Source: Mesostigma viride (taxonomy: Eukaryota > Streptophyta > Mesostigmatophyceae > Mesostigmatales > Mesostigmataceae). From it: a stretch of DNA of 64,000 nt. Positions 32,501 to 42,377 of this stretch are shown here, piece by piece. Both the position numbers and the translations under genes were made by a program. Under the pieces are notes generated by a model, which made no database searches, had not been told where the DNA came from, and saw nothing but the letters and a program-made list of their open reading frames with translations. The stretch covers positions 1,144,030 to 1,208,029 of the forward strand of contig RPFO01000406.1 in NCBI GenBank assembly GCA_009746045.1, given 5' to 3'. Position 1 is the stretch's first letter. Every line of letters begins with the position of its first letter.

Positions 32501-34452
32501 CGGCCGCCATGCGTGGTGGGACGGCTCCGATCAAGACGTGCCGGCGGAGGGGCCACGCCCATCCTGGGTGCCGGCGCCACCGGTGGCTGGTGAGTTTACC
32601 ACGGGCCCTGCACTGGCTTTGAAATTCTTCAACTCAAGACTTTTGGTCCCTGCGATGAAGAACTAGGCATGCTACCGGGAATGGTTAGCTGTCAGCAAGA
32701 ATCTTTTTTGCAGTTAGCAAATTGTCCTTCTCAGCTTCCCTCCAGCTGTAGCCCCCGCCCCCATACCCCCACCTCTAACCGGCAAATTTCCGAGTCGTAA
32801 CGTTTCTAATGCTGCAACCTCTAATCTCCAGGATTGCTGTCTCGCCCTCACCCTGGATGATTCAGTTCAGGACTCTTCTCATCTGGCTATGTCAAAAAGT
32901 TGATGAGTGAATGTCATGAGTAATGGGTGAGTAGTGAAAGTGTTTGGACTTCCATACTGGCAGGATAAATGATGAATCCGCGTGTAAGTTTGCGGCGATA
33001 AGCAGCTGTGTGCTGGCAACCCCTGTTCCTCGGTTTCACGGTGCCATCCATCCAGTTTGAGGCGCTGCCTGCATGCTCACTTGGTCCCCAACGTACGCCC
33101 ACGTGGCCCCCAATCTACGTGGACGTGTGCTCTGCCTCTGCCTTGTATGGCCTCAAAACAAATTCTGTGCCGTGCCTGCCCCCCACGGTAACGCTGCCTA
33201 GCCTCTGTAGGGCCCTACTTCCCGGCAGGCCCTCCTCTCTACAGCGCTGGGGGGGGGTACGCGGGCACGGCGTCATCCCACAGCCTGCCCGCACCCCACA
33301 GCCGGTCGTACGTGTCGGAACTCACCGCCGTCCTGCTGGACATCGAAGGTGCGTCGCATGTTCGAGTGCTTGGGTTCAAGGATGTGGGTTCAAGGGTTTG
33401 GTCTGCAAGTGTTTGGATTTAAGTATCTGTGTCGAGGTGGATAGGTTCAAGCGGTTGGAGTTTTGTGGTTTCTTGCAAGCCTGGTTGGCACGTTTCGGCA
33501 TCTAGCCTTGTACCTTGGTGCCCGTAGGCTGTAGGTGCTGAAGTCCAGCTATGATGTCCTAGAGTATCTGCTCACACGCTGGTGCCTGTATGCACTGGGT
33601 TCAGCTATTGTAAGCATTTCGCCCTGTGGCTGCGCACATAGGGACGTCTGTGGTGATGGGTTGAGCGGATCGTATCATGTGTACCCAGGGCTGTCGTTTG
33701 TCACAATTCCTGCATGTGATTAGTTCAACGTAGGGTTCCAGTATAGCGCTTCTATACAACTTAATGTGCAGGGTGCATGTGGTAATGCTTGCCCTGGTTT
33801 TACCCATATACTACTTACATGTAGACTGCGTCATGTGACCATAAGTCCTCAATGAGTCAGGGGTTTGACCCATGACCCATGTGTTTGTGCCCTGTTGCAC
33901 ATGCAAATCCTGTCTGCTTCGAGCCAAAGAGTTCGTTTCCTTATGTTATGGCACCATTCAATTGAGGCTGATTTCCCATTAACTAGGTATGCCCCTACCT
34001 TCCACTCTCTAGTTGATCTGTTCATATGCCCCTTCAAAAGCAGTATGCACTTCACAGCTGGATCACCCTGGCCCATGGTCATCAAAATGTGACGCAGACA
34101 CTGCCTTTTGATCAATTAATTAATTCATTTGTCACTGTCATCAAAATGATGGACTTCAATTACAAAAATGTTTAGAACTCTCTCAGTATTAGTGACGGGG
34201 CATCTCGGGGCATGTTCAGAGTGATACCTAGGGGTAACAGAGTTCCGACTCTTCGACGAGAAGAGAGAGTTCCGACTTTTTTTGTGTGAATGAGGTTGAC
34301 TGTGCTGCATGCGCGTCTTTGCTCGGTGATATCATGTTGCTCTGGTGCTTGCAGCTTCCATGAACCGATCCGCTGAGTCAGAGGCATGCGCGGGAGTTGT
34401 AAATAGTGTCATGACACAATTGCAAGACCGCTTTCAGATCCATGATCGATAA
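14335..34452 (+). CDS. CEP78-like leucine-rich-repeat / coiled-coil protein, 15 exons proposed
   Basis: Proposed exons: 14335-14517, 16316-16445, 18268-18337, 19655-19743, 20451-20521, 22675-22773, 24872-25029, 25788-25972, 27078-27280, 28356-28982, 30091-30171, 31365-31612, 32297-32589, 33202-33348, 34355-34452. All junctions are GT-AG, phases agree, and the sum is 894 codons including TAA. Residues about 66-385 are RNI-type leucine-rich repeats, residues 606-632 a short coiled coil, and the rest is low complexity. The order of repeats, the break with a WQVSLRH motif after the third clear repeat, two further repeats and a late coiled coil match my knowledge of CEP78, a centriole/ciliary-base protein. 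Exon 1 and the exact acceptors of exons 4, 8 and 12 were chosen partly by phase. Gene structure is firm in outline; the CEP78 name is inference. Confidence 0.62.
14518..16315. other. intron 1 region of the CEP78-like gene, nothing else identified
   Basis: About 1.8 kb with no frame that looks coding and no recognisable repeat apart from the CAA run. An additional small exon here cannot be excluded. Confidence 0.35.
16316..27280 (+). CDS. LRR-encoding exons 2-9 of the CEP78-like gene
   Basis: Eight exons encode RNI-like repeats of about 28 residues. Examples are LSAEDLAVLSRSLVVNQTHL (exon 2), LARLEIGCNLGPEGWDMLGA (exon 4), TSITTLCLNNSSLGDQGLQF (exon 5), INNLMLDACLLTDIGGAILA (exon 6), VTVSASDNWFTDRTALLLSN (exon 8) and LLCLQRNCFTRAGVQSFEQT (exons 8/9). 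Splice phases run 0-1, 1-2, 2-1, 1-0, 0-0, 0-2, 2-1, 1-0 without conflict. Repeats continue across introns, for example GAAI/GTNTSI and TGVQ/LLCLQ, which strongly supports the model. Exon 7 (24872-25029) ends in a basic Arg/Lys-rich loop. Confidence 0.8.
16446..16657 (+). repeat. 65-bp tandem repeat of an exon end plus splice donor
   Basis: Just after exon 2 there are about 2.5 copies of a 65-bp unit. Each copy carries GTGGTGAACAAGTACGACAC followed by AG|GTGAGATATG, close to the exon 2 end ATGGTGACC...AACAAGTACTACACAG|GT. Exact period: donors at 16527 and 16592. Confidence 0.9.
16797..16952. repeat. imperfect tandem duplication, about 75 bp x 2
   Basis: Two diverged copies carry CCTGACGGA/ATGACGGAT, GGATGGGTAGCAA and GTCGACCATACAACTGCA. 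It lies in intron 2 of the LRR gene. Confidence 0.8.
17651..17786. repeat. 34-bp minisatellite, 4 copies
   Basis: Units carry TCATGGTGATCGTGGCGATG; successive copies start 34 bp apart. It is intronic. Confidence 0.9.
18661..18761. repeat. 51-bp tandem duplication
   Basis: Two copies of a unit containing CCATCAAGTTACCTGGTTCA are offset by 51 bp in intron 3. Confidence 0.9.
20928..21951. repeat. 36-bp satellite, about 28 copies
   Basis: The unit carries ACAACATGGAACGGATCCGC and differs between copies mainly at two positions (CAT/CAC and GGTCC/GGTGC). It lies inside intron 5 of the LRR gene. Because 36 is a multiple of three, long open frames appear on both strands; these are not genes. Every copy contains a BamHI site. 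Confidence 0.97.
21960..22612. repeat. composite 9-bp microsatellite blocks
   Basis: Blocks of TTGGCAGTA (about 22066-22280) and GTCGGCAGT (about 22467-22612) are separated by degenerate TTGGCxxTG units. They follow the 36-bp array directly and end about 60 bp before exon 6. Confidence 0.95.
22757..24150 (+). repeat. 55-bp minisatellite built from the exon 6 / intron 6 junction, about 25 copies
   Basis: Exon 6 ends GCCAAGATCCTATGG|GTGTGTGC. The array repeats GCCAAGGTCATATGG|GTGCGT, then about 40 bp ending in TTGTTATAG, then the next GCCAAG. Each unit thus has a GT donor at the exon-equivalent point and an AG just before the next exon-like 15-mer. Early units vary in length (53-55 bp) and later ones are uniform. 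Confidence 0.95.
24628..24763. repeat. 37-bp AT-rich minisatellite, about 4 copies
   Basis: Units carry GATATAAATAAGCAGACTGA and TAAATATTCATATTA. It lies in intron 6, upstream of exon 7. Confidence 0.9.
25973..26195 (+). repeat. degenerate repeats of the exon 8 end and donor
   Basis: Exon 8 ends GGGCGTGCAGC|GTGAGTGGGG. The intron repeats GGGCGTGTGCAGCGTGAGTG at about 26042 and GCATGCAGCGTGAGAGTGG at about 26173. Copies are diverged and irregularly spaced. Confidence 0.6.
28356..34452 (+). CDS. C-terminal exons 10-15 of the CEP78-like gene
   Basis: Exon 10 (209 codons) is Gly/Ser/Ala/Lys-rich and disordered. Exon 11 (27 codons) reads LQDNQKLRAQLAALTGWLSQ, a short coiled coil. Exon 12 is basic (RRIQKRRTSRGKKIKASSS). 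Exon 13 contains MDDWLRHQQALSRAAADG. Exon 14 is Pro/Gly/Tyr-rich and ends RSYVSELTAVLLDIE. Exon 15 ends LQDRFQIHDR followed by TAA at 34450-34452. Codons split by introns are restored in phase at every junction (AGG at 12/13, GCC at 13/14, GCT at 14/15). An AATAAA-like hexamer follows at about 34579. Confidence 0.7.
29266..29408. repeat. 22-bp minisatellite, about 6 copies
   Basis: The unit is TCCCTATTGGAGTAACGCTG plus two bases. It lies in intron 10 of the LRR gene, followed at 29530-29625 by a C-rich CCCTATGCCCTAT tract. Confidence 0.9.
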
Positions 34453-34857
34453 GTCCTTTTAGCTTCTGGCCCATGGAGATGTGTTATGGATCCCCTTGAA
34501 CCGGTTTCAACAACTTGCATTTTTGCCAGCCAGGCTTGCAGAATATTCTGACTTGTGCCACAAGCATCTTGAGCAGCACAAATAAATTTGTCGCTGCAGC
34601 GTGTGCATAAGTTTGGATCAAATTGAGGTGTTTAAAACACATGCGTTTGTTCTTTATTTATTCCCTCGTGAATGGGGGGCATACAGGTTGTATGATAATT
34701 TACAAAGTGAGCACTAGTTATTAAAGAAAAAATCACAAAAAGCACGTGCATGTGTGGCTGCGTCAATGCATGTGCTTCATTCATTATAAACACGTCCATG
34801 ACATGTACGGTTTACATTAATTAAGTAAGTAATTAATGAATAGATAGTAAATAAGAC
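34453..34857. other. 3' flank of the CEP78-like gene, AT-rich
   Basis: This holds the 3' UTR with an AATAAA-like motif near 34579, then AT-rich sequence. No gene is visible. Confidence 0.5.
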
Positions 34858-34924
34858 ACGTGGCTGCGTCACGTGAGCAAAGTCCTCAGTGGGAGGGGAA
34901 CATGGGATGGAATGGATGAACGTA
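34858..34924 (+). repeat. dispersed repeat Y, left half (split by LINE)
   Basis: It reads CACGTGGCTGCGTCACGTG followed by GTCCTCAGTGGGAGGGGAAC and matches 58007-58075. The other half resumes at 40181 after the LINE. Confidence 0.85.
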
Positions 34925-35059
34925 AGCTATAGCTATTAAAAAATTAAATTATAACATGCCTCCGTGGGGAGGTCATGTAGCACATATTCCATGATGGATG
35001 GGGTGGAGGAAGCCGCGTGATCGAACTATCCTAACTCTATCTAGAAAATCCTAACTACA

Positions 35060-38000
35060 CTACTCATCAAAACGCCTCCGCCGCTTGGGGGGAGGTGGCT
35101 TGCCCACAGGGTCGGGCGTGTGCGCCTTGACAATCTTCTTCCACCGCGTCTTGTCCTGCATGGCAGTCCAAAGACGGGAGAGAGAGTGGATGCGGTACTC
35201 AAACTGGGCTGGGACCACTAGGTCGTCCAGCAACATCTGAACGTAGTTCGTGACAGGTTTCCCTACCCTTTTGGGAATGTCCTCGGGGCCAGGCCAGGTC
35301 AGAATGTGCCGCCCTGGCTGGCCAAGCCGCTGGGGGCCGGCCAGACCGAGGGTGGTGTCGACCTGGCTGGTGCGAGCAAGGTGTCCGACAAATGCTATCC
35401 TACGCTGCCTAATCTCATCCGAAACACGAGGCATGCCCTGATACAAAGACTCTGATGACGGACGCTCGGAAAAACCTACGTTAAGGACCTGTCGGAGCAT
35501 CCTGTAAACCGTGCCGTCTAGCCTAGCTGCCAGTTTGGGTGGGAGGGTCCACGCCTCGGCGCCATACGTGAGCACCGTGAGGACGAGGACCTTGAAGAGC
35601 ATGCGCTTGCGGTGCCCGCTCAGGCCCTTCGAGCGCCAGTAGGGTGTGAGCGAACGGAGCTTGGCCCAGGCAAGGCCGATGCGGGTGTCCACATCGTCGG
35701 CGGTGTCAGGAAGCCAGCTCCCCAACAGCTTGAAGCGGTCGCGGAACGGGACCTCCGCCCCGTCGAGCAGGCGCGGCAGCGGTGGTTTACTGGAGGCCCC
35801 AATCACCATCGCCTCGGTTTTGACACTAATCTCCAACCCCACCGCCCGCGCCTCCAGGCCCAGGCAGTCCAGCCAGGTCTGAATGTGCTCGGGGCTCTCG
35901 ATGAGGGTGGTATCATCCGCATAAATCAGGTCGGCAAGGCGGTAACCAGGTCTAACCCCGCCATGCTCTTTCACGTTAAGGATGTCCAAGCCTGGCTCGA
36001 ACCCCTTAAGAGCAGTAAAGCGCGCACGTGCCCGGCGCATGACGTGATCCACGACAATAATGAACAGGTATGGGGACAGGACACAACCTTGCCACACCCC
36101 GTGGTGAAGGGGGAATGGTGGAGTGGTGCCCTCCGCAGTCCGCACTACTGCCCTCATACAGTCGGAGAGTGTGAGCCCTCATACAGTCGGCGAATGGCAG
36201 CAATAAATGCAGGTGGTACCCGATCCAGAGCTGGGATGGCCCAAAGAGCCTCCCAGAGAACCGTGTCAAAGGCCTTGATATAGTCAACAAAAATGAAGAC
36301 CAGCGGCAAACTGTCAGGGGGAAGTCGACGCACCTCCTCCATCAACCGGCGCGCGACAAACACAGCCATGACAGTGTTACGACCACGACGGAAACCCATC
36401 TGAGACTCACCCAGGTGTGGGTCCAGCGCGGCGCGGAGCCGGTGCAGCATCATGCGCATGAAGACCTTCAGCGCGGCGCTCTGGAGGCAGACACCCCGGT
36501 AGTTGCCGGGGTCAGCAGCAGAGCCCTTCTTGTACAGCATGACGCGGACGGCCGTCTGCCACTCAGCAGGCGGAGGCTCGTCAGAGAGCAGGACACGGTT
36601 GCAGAACGCCAGCAGAAGATCCCTAACCGCCAGATCAGGGGTCTTCAGCAGCTCAGCAGAAAGGTGGTCGGCACCGACCGCGCATCGTACCGCAGGCGAG
36701 CAAGGGCGCCGTCCAATTCCTTCAAAGTGAAGGGGGGACGACGTCGTCAGTGGCAAGGCTCCTTGCAAGGCGGGGACTTGGTAGTCCGCGGCCGAGGAGG
36801 GGGCGCTGGCGGGCGGCGGGGGTCCGGCGACCCCGAGGCGGGCGGCCGTCTCGGGGTGAAGCGGCGGGGGGGGGCGCGAGCCCCACCGGTCAAGGAAACA
36901 TTGTGGGCCAACCAGCGGTCAAGGCTGACCGGCGCCGTGCCGTCCCCCGTGTGCTCCACCGGGGTGCGCTGCCGCCGGCCGCCGAGCCGGTCGAGGTGGT
37001 ACCACATGTCCTTGCCCTGGTTGCGAGCCTGGCAGGCCTTGGCATCCGCGATGCACTGGGCCGCCTCCGCGTCCTGAGCGTGCTCGTAGGCCTCCACAAG
37101 GGCGGCCTTGAGCAATGGTTTCTGCACGGGTCCCGGTTACGCTTGAGGCGGTGCCGGGCGGCCAAGACCTTGGGGTCCTGGCGGTAGAGCGGGCCGGGGC
37201 GGCGGCGGGGCATGACCGGCAGGTGCCGGGCCGCCAGCAACGGGGCACGGGCCGCAAAGCCCGCAAAAATGGCTGCGTTGGGGGCACCCTTGTCCAGCTC
37301 GTCGACGTCCGCCCGGGCGTCCAGGGCCGACAGGTACTCCGTCGGCACCGGTTCCGCTCGTGCTCGGCGTCCGTCCAGTCCTCAGGATCTCCCTTGACCG
37401 GACGTAGAGCAGACCAGTCAGGGCGGACCAGTGCGGCGCGGCGCGCGGGGACGTGGAACCGGAGCCGAAGGGTCGCGCGCACCAACCGGTGGTCAGAGCA
37501 CACCGTGGGCGTGTCAAACACTCGGGCGTCCAGAACCGAGGTGCACCTGGGCTGCCGTACCACCACGTAGTCCAGACAGGCCTGACGGCCGTTAGGGCCA
37601 CGAAAAGTGACCAAGTCCTGTGAGGGACGTTGGAATTGGCAGTTGACAGCAACCATCCCGCTATCCCGCAAAAAGGCAGAGAAAAGGGGAGTGTTGGCGT
37701 TAGCTTCCGTGTCAGCAGGCGCAAAGCGACCGTGCCAGCAGTGCCCACGGGGAGCATAGCATTGGCGTCGAGCAGCATAACCAAAAAGTGGCGGGCCGGA
37801 GTGACCCCCTCAAGGTTATGCAAAGATTCGAAGAACTCCTCCCGGGCCGACTCAGGTAGACCACTGTGGGGTGCGTAGCCCACCCCCACCGTGAGGTGGT
37901 GTTTAGACCGCCCCTCGACAGAGGTGAAATGTGCTACCATAAGGCGTGGGGTTAGAAACTGAAGCGTGCTGCGGCTAGCAACTGCCAGCGGCGAACACAA

Positions 38001-38260
38001 AAGACCAACACCACCTTGGCCAGGCGTACCGCTGCCAGCGAAGTAAAACCGCCAGCCACCCGCCAAGCGATCAGTGCTCACCATATGCCAGGTGGCACCG
38101 TGCGGCGGTGTTCCTGGACGCCTAATATAGATACACGATGCTCAATGCAAAATGCGACTAGCTCCTCAACCCGGCAGCTATGGTCGTCATCTAGCAATGT
38201 GCGGGTGTTAGAAGTGGCAAGGGCCAAGGATGCCTGCTGGCCCACCAGGGGAGAACGGCG
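35060..38260 (-). pseudogene. LINE ORF2: endonuclease and reverse transcriptase, frameshifted
   Basis: The endonuclease begins about 38221 (LATSNTRTLL) with the catalytic E in GVQEHRR. It continues with VGVGYAPHSG, MLLDANAML, LDYVVVR and SDHRLVRA. These sit in three frames, so at least two frame changes break the domain (near 38100 and near 37670). A linker follows. RT motifs are GNYRGVCLQSAALK, ESQMGFRRGRNTVMA, FIFVDYIKAFDTV, GVWQGCVLSPYLF and LIYADDTTLIE. RT is broken at about 36155 by a 25-bp tandem duplication. The C-terminal part (35060-36157) is open to its stop. Confidence 0.88.
36150..36190. repeat. 25-bp tandem duplication breaking the LINE RT frame
   Basis: GCCCTCATACAGTCGG occurs at 36150-36165 and again at 36175-36190. 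A 25-bp offset shifts the frame exactly where the RT reading frame changes. Confidence 0.9.
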
Positions 38261-38634
38261 ATGGGTGATGGGGGTGGGTGCGGCGGGGAATGGAGGTCAC
38301 TGGGGGTGGAACGGAGGGGGGAAGGGAAGCGGTGGAAATAGTGCTTTTCATCGCATTTATTTTGTCCTGCAGGCGTAGGATGCGAGCCTGCCGCCTGCCA
38401 GGCTCTGGGTATTCGGGGATGCTTGCGCAACGCAGAGGCGTAGAAAATCTAGCATGCGTTGGGTGTTGCTAATCTTGCTGCTGAGAGCTGTCGTTCTAGC
38501 CCGAGATACCGGCACCACCATGTGTCTCAGTCGACTGTTAGGTCGATGCATGGTAGTGGAACGGGACTGTTTAGAGGCTGTCCCCGAAGCCTGTTAGCCG
38601 CGAGCCGACGAGGAACTGGTTGTCTACCTACTGT

Positions 38635-39863
38635 CTACCAACCAACAGAGGCAGCACCCTTCTGGCTAGACACCTGACGAGACTCCGCTCCGGGGGTGTT
38701 AATCGAAACACCTGAAATCTTCTTCCCACCAAAGAATGCGGCGAAGGAGCCATCCTGAAGCAGACGCAGCTTAATGCGCTTACCCGGGGTCTCGAGCTCC
38801 TTGGTTTCCTGGACGATGGTGCTGTTCCACACCGCGCTCCTCGCCTTCAGTTGAGCCGGCGTGTAGTCCTCGTCGAGGCTGAAGTCACCGCGCTGGAGCA
38901 GGCGACGTGCTCCCAGCACGAGGCGTTTGTCATGCATGGAGGCCATGGTGACGACGACCAGGCCCAGAGGGCCTGGCATCCGAATGGCACGTTCAATGCC
39001 GCAAGTTACACGGTTCTGGAGCTGCAGCTTCCCCAGAAACGCTGGGCCTCGCAGCTCTTCGCCGGCAAGTGAGTGTGCTGTCTCATGTGCCTCGCCTTTC
39101 TGGAAGTTCTTGATTACCATATTGCGTTGGCGTTGCTGCACTGCATTCTGGGTGACCGCAGCGGTAGCCGGCGGCAGACTTGGCCGCCTGTTGAACAATG
39201 GCGGTCAATTGCTTGCCGGTGACATCGGCAAACGTGCATGGTAGTTTTGGCAGGGGCTGCCATGGCTTTCTTCAGCTCCAGCATCGTCTCCTTCAGGACC
39301 TTCTTAATGTCGCCCTGCACGGTCGTAAAAGACTGACAGTGCGAGGTCCTGCAGCGGCACGGTAGTATCGGTCGCGGGGGCTGGCCTCAGTGGCCTGGCG
39401 ATGGGCGTCGCCGGCAGCTCGACCAGTTCAGAGCAGCACGAAATAAGACAATTAAGCAAGACGGCAATCTTTGGGCTCCAAATCCCGAAATGCATCCGAA
39501 GGAGCGTCCATAACCTGGCCGGTGCGAGGGTGGCGAATCGGGGCGTCCATCGTGTTCGTTGCGGAGCTTCAGCACGCGTAGCACTTCGGCGTCGCTGAAG
39601 CCGAGGAAGGCAGCGATGTCGTCCAGGCTCAAACGTTTGCCTGGCATGTAGAATGAGGAAGAAATGGAGTCCGGCAAGGCGGTTTCAACCGCTATCGGAG
39701 TTGCTTCCGAAGTCGCTGCCGAAGTCTTGGTGCGCTTGTTAGCGGCTTTCTTGGCGGATGCAATGTCGTTGGCGATTTTGTTTGCAGCAAGTTTGTCATC
39801 GATAGACTCGGCAGCAAGAACTGAAGACGATGCGGGGGCCTCCATGGCTACGTTTAATAGCAC
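38635..39863 (-). pseudogene. LINE ORF1, RNA-binding protein relic
   Basis: The N-terminal part (39387-39863) begins near MEAPASSSVLAAES and contains RLSLDDIAAFLGFSDAEVLR. The C-terminal part (38635-39198) contains VVVTMASMHDKRLVLGARRL, DFSLDEDYTPAQLKAR and KLRLLQDGSFAAFFGGKKI in the same order as the C-terminal domain of L1-type ORF1p (Transposase_22-like). The two parts are in different frames, separated by a frame change between about 39200 and 39390. ORF1p would bind element RNA as a trimer. I infer the family from motif order only. Confidence 0.65.
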
Positions 39864-40180
39864 CTAGACGATGGCAGGGGGCGCAGGCGCACGGCTCACG
39901 TGCGTGGTGCCGCCATAACGTGCAGAAAAATAGCGATATCTGCTGGGCAGGCCGCTGGCGATAACTTTCGAAATCCTGGGCGATGGCTGCCAAAAATTAG
40001 ATCAGCGTGTTCGTCATCAAAAGGCGAGTCTGTTGCAATTTACCCGACCAAATTTTGTGCCCGGAATCAAAAGTTATGAGCATTCTCGGCATCCATAGCT
40101 CGGCATCGGTATTTCGGCATCGGCATCGGCATCGGCATTCGGCTATGCTAGGCTGCGTACCGTAACTTAGCTATAGCTAT

Positions 40181-40365
40181 GTCCTAGTTATAGGGTTGTG
40201 GTCACCACGGCCCGATGGAATCGCTATGAGTGCCATACGCGGTCACACGCGGAGCCCCCACAGACGTGGGGGTGGTCTCCTTCATCACTACTTGCCATCT
40301 ATCCTTGCGTATACCATCTGCCTCCATATTACAGACAATCCAGGAGGCTGCCCGGGTGTGAGCCC
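40181..40365 (+). repeat. dispersed repeat Y, right half
   Basis: It matches 58080-58235, including GGAGCCCCCACAGAC and GGTGGTCTCCTTCATCACTA, and continues copy Y after the LINE insertion. Confidence 0.85.
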
Positions 40366-40413
40366 GTCACGTCTAGGGTAGCACATGTCCATGCCTAGTC
40401 TATCACGGAAAGT

Positions 40414-41125
40414 TTCTTGCCCACGCTACTTGTTACTGATGATACACCCCTCGCATTAGTAGTTTTAGAGTAGTATAAATAATTAGCTTCTGTAAAATGT
40501 TCTGGCTGAAAACCAGGAAACAAACAAAAGAAAATTAATTAATTAACTCCGGGGGCTGAGGACTGGACTAAACAAACAAACAAACAAAATTAAATTAATT
40601 AACTCCTGTGGGCTCTGGGTATCACTGACCTCCACTGACTCTAGCCTACAGTATGGCCGCCGAAGGGGGGCCGCCGGGCCGGATTGCCGGCCGAATTGGG
40701 GACGGCGTGTACGATATCTACCAAACAAACAAAAGAAATTTATTAATTAAATAAGTACCCATGTGCCTTGAACGGCTGCAGGACAAACAAACAAACAAAA
40801 GGTTTTGATTAAATAATATAGAACCCGGGACTCTAACTGGCTCCCAACAAACAATCCAGGGTTATTCATAATGCAAATACGGCAAAAATTGACCCCTAAT
40901 AACAAACTACTAATGCGAGGGGTGTATGCTCACATGGGTCTTATTGCACCCACAGCACTTGCCGGATCGTCTATGGTCCGATTGCCGTTGTGGCATGCCT
41001 CTGGCATGAAGGAGAAAGGGGGAGTCTCTGCCCTTTCTTCCTGTTGTGCACATGCAGGGATTAAAAGCACTTCGGTATATATACTCCGTGACTCCCCAAT
41101 GGGAGCACGAGTTTAATAAATTAGT
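40414..41125 (+). mobile_element. half-LINE 3' tail, copy 1 (split by MITE)
   Basis: TTGCCCACGCTACTTGTTAC before the MITE and TGCTCACATGGGTCTTATTG after it correspond to a continuous stretch at 45880-45920 in copy 3. The copy ends with GACTCCCCAATGGGAGCACG and an AT-rich tail. Only the 3' untranslated tail of the family is present. Confidence 0.75.
40445..40924. mobile_element. 480-bp MITE with perfect 21-bp TIRs and TA duplication
   Basis: The left end starts CACCCCTCGCATTAGTAGTT and the right end is its exact inverted complement over 21 bp (40904-40924). TA flanks both sides (40443-40444 and 40925-40926). The interior has AAAC microsatellite runs and no ORF. A TA target and CA..TG ends suggest a Tc1/mariner-type non-autonomous element. 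Confidence 0.85.
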
Positions 41126-41562
41126 TATATTATATTATATTAAATTGGCCTTGATCATGTTTAGGAGAGGGAAAACTAAAGGCCAACACGTGCAGACAAC
41201 TTTTCACGGCATGCATTATATTGCTCCTGATGGAAAAGCACACAAACCCGGCCCATGAGCACTAGCTGAGGCCACGTAATGACCGTGCCATAAGGTTACC
41301 CATCAGTGCCATCAGTTAATTAATCACGGAAAGTCCACGGGTGGCGGCCCTGCCGCGCGCGGCCTGGGGCACACCATGCAGGTGAGAACATAACGCCCAG
41401 GCTGGGCGGGCTTGGTGCGAGCTACTCGATCTGATGTGTCTACCTGATCTGTGCGGGCCAGGTGCCCGGCTATATAGCTAGGCCCAGGCGCCTGTGCCTA
41501 GGCATGTAGGAAACATAGGGCAAATCAGCGTACAAATCCTCATTAATGAATTACTTAATTAA
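41126..41562. other. intergenic, no gene seen
   Basis: Sequence of mixed composition between two half-LINE copies. TCACGGAAAGT is shared with 40403, suggesting further repeat remnants. Confidence 0.4.
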
Positions 41563-41941
41563 TTAAACTTGTGCTCCCGTTGGGGAGTCACTGGATCGAG
41601 CACCTGAGTGCTTTTAATCCCTGTGTGTGCACAACAGGAAGAAATGGCAGAGACCCCCTTTCTCCTAGCTTCATGCCAGAGGCATGCCATGCACAGTAGC
41701 AATCGGACACGATATAGACGATCCGGCAAGTTCTGCCGGTGCCACACCGGGTGCAATAATAAGACCCATGTGAGCATATCATAACAAGGAGCGTGGGCAA
41801 GTACTCTGATCATAGCCAAGACGTAGCATGGCTGTACAAAGGCTAAGCTAAGGCTATGGCTGTGTACCGTGCGTTCATTAGCGGGGCACGTGACTATAGG
41901 TATGGTGGCTCGGCCAGGCAAACATTCTAGGCATGGCTGCC

Positions 41942-42377
41942 AGCCAGGGCGGCATATTCTGACCTGGCCTGGCCCCAAGGGCATTCCCCAAAAGGTAGGG
42001 AAACATGTCATGAACTACATCCAGATGTTGCTGGACGACCTCGTGGTCCCAGCCCAGTTTGAACACCGGCCGCGGCACTCTCTCTCCCTTCTTTGGACTG
42101 CCATGCAGTACACTGAGATCGACGCGGTGGCAGAAGATTGTCAAGGCTCACACGCCAGCCCCTGTGGGCAAGCCACCTCAGTCCCCCCAAGAGCCGGCGG
42201 CGTTTTGATGAGTATACCTATAGGGTAGTTAGGTTTTTTCTAGACTAGTAGATAGCTTATAGTTAGGTTAGTTCGATTGCGTGGCTCCTTCCACTCCACC
42301 CATCCATCAAGGAATGTGTGCTACATGATCTCCCAACCAACGGAGGCATGCTATAATTCAATTAAATTTAATTTTTA
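41942..42377 (+). mobile_element. 5'-truncated LINE copy with 9-bp target-site duplication
   Basis: The sequence matches the 3' end of the LINE at 34937-35370 (opposite strand), including the RT C terminus and 3' UTR, and ends in an A/T-rich tail. ATGGCTGCC flanks both sides (41933-41941 and 42378-42386). Copy 3 of the host repeat has the uninterrupted site near 45725-45740. Confidence 0.9.

Larger units (their letters stand above)
34937..40168 (-). mobile_element. full-length LINE (non-LTR retrotransposon), 5.2 kb, with target-site duplication
   Basis: The element lies on the minus strand. AGCTATAGCTAT flanks both ends (34925-34936 and 40169-40180) and reads as a 12-bp target-site duplication. 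From its 5' end (right) it carries a GGCATC-repeat leader, an ORF1 with an L1-ORF1p-like C-terminal domain, ORF2 with an APE-type endonuclease and reverse transcriptase, and a 3' UTR ending in an A/T-rich tail. Both ORFs are frameshifted in several places, so this copy is not expected to be active as read. A related 5'-truncated copy sits at 41942-42377. Confidence 0.88.

Noticed and set aside
40570-40850. tRNA-like B box in GAACCCGGGACTCT within the MITE
   Set aside because: A matching A box and cloverleaf could not be found, and the segment belongs to a TIR-bounded MITE.
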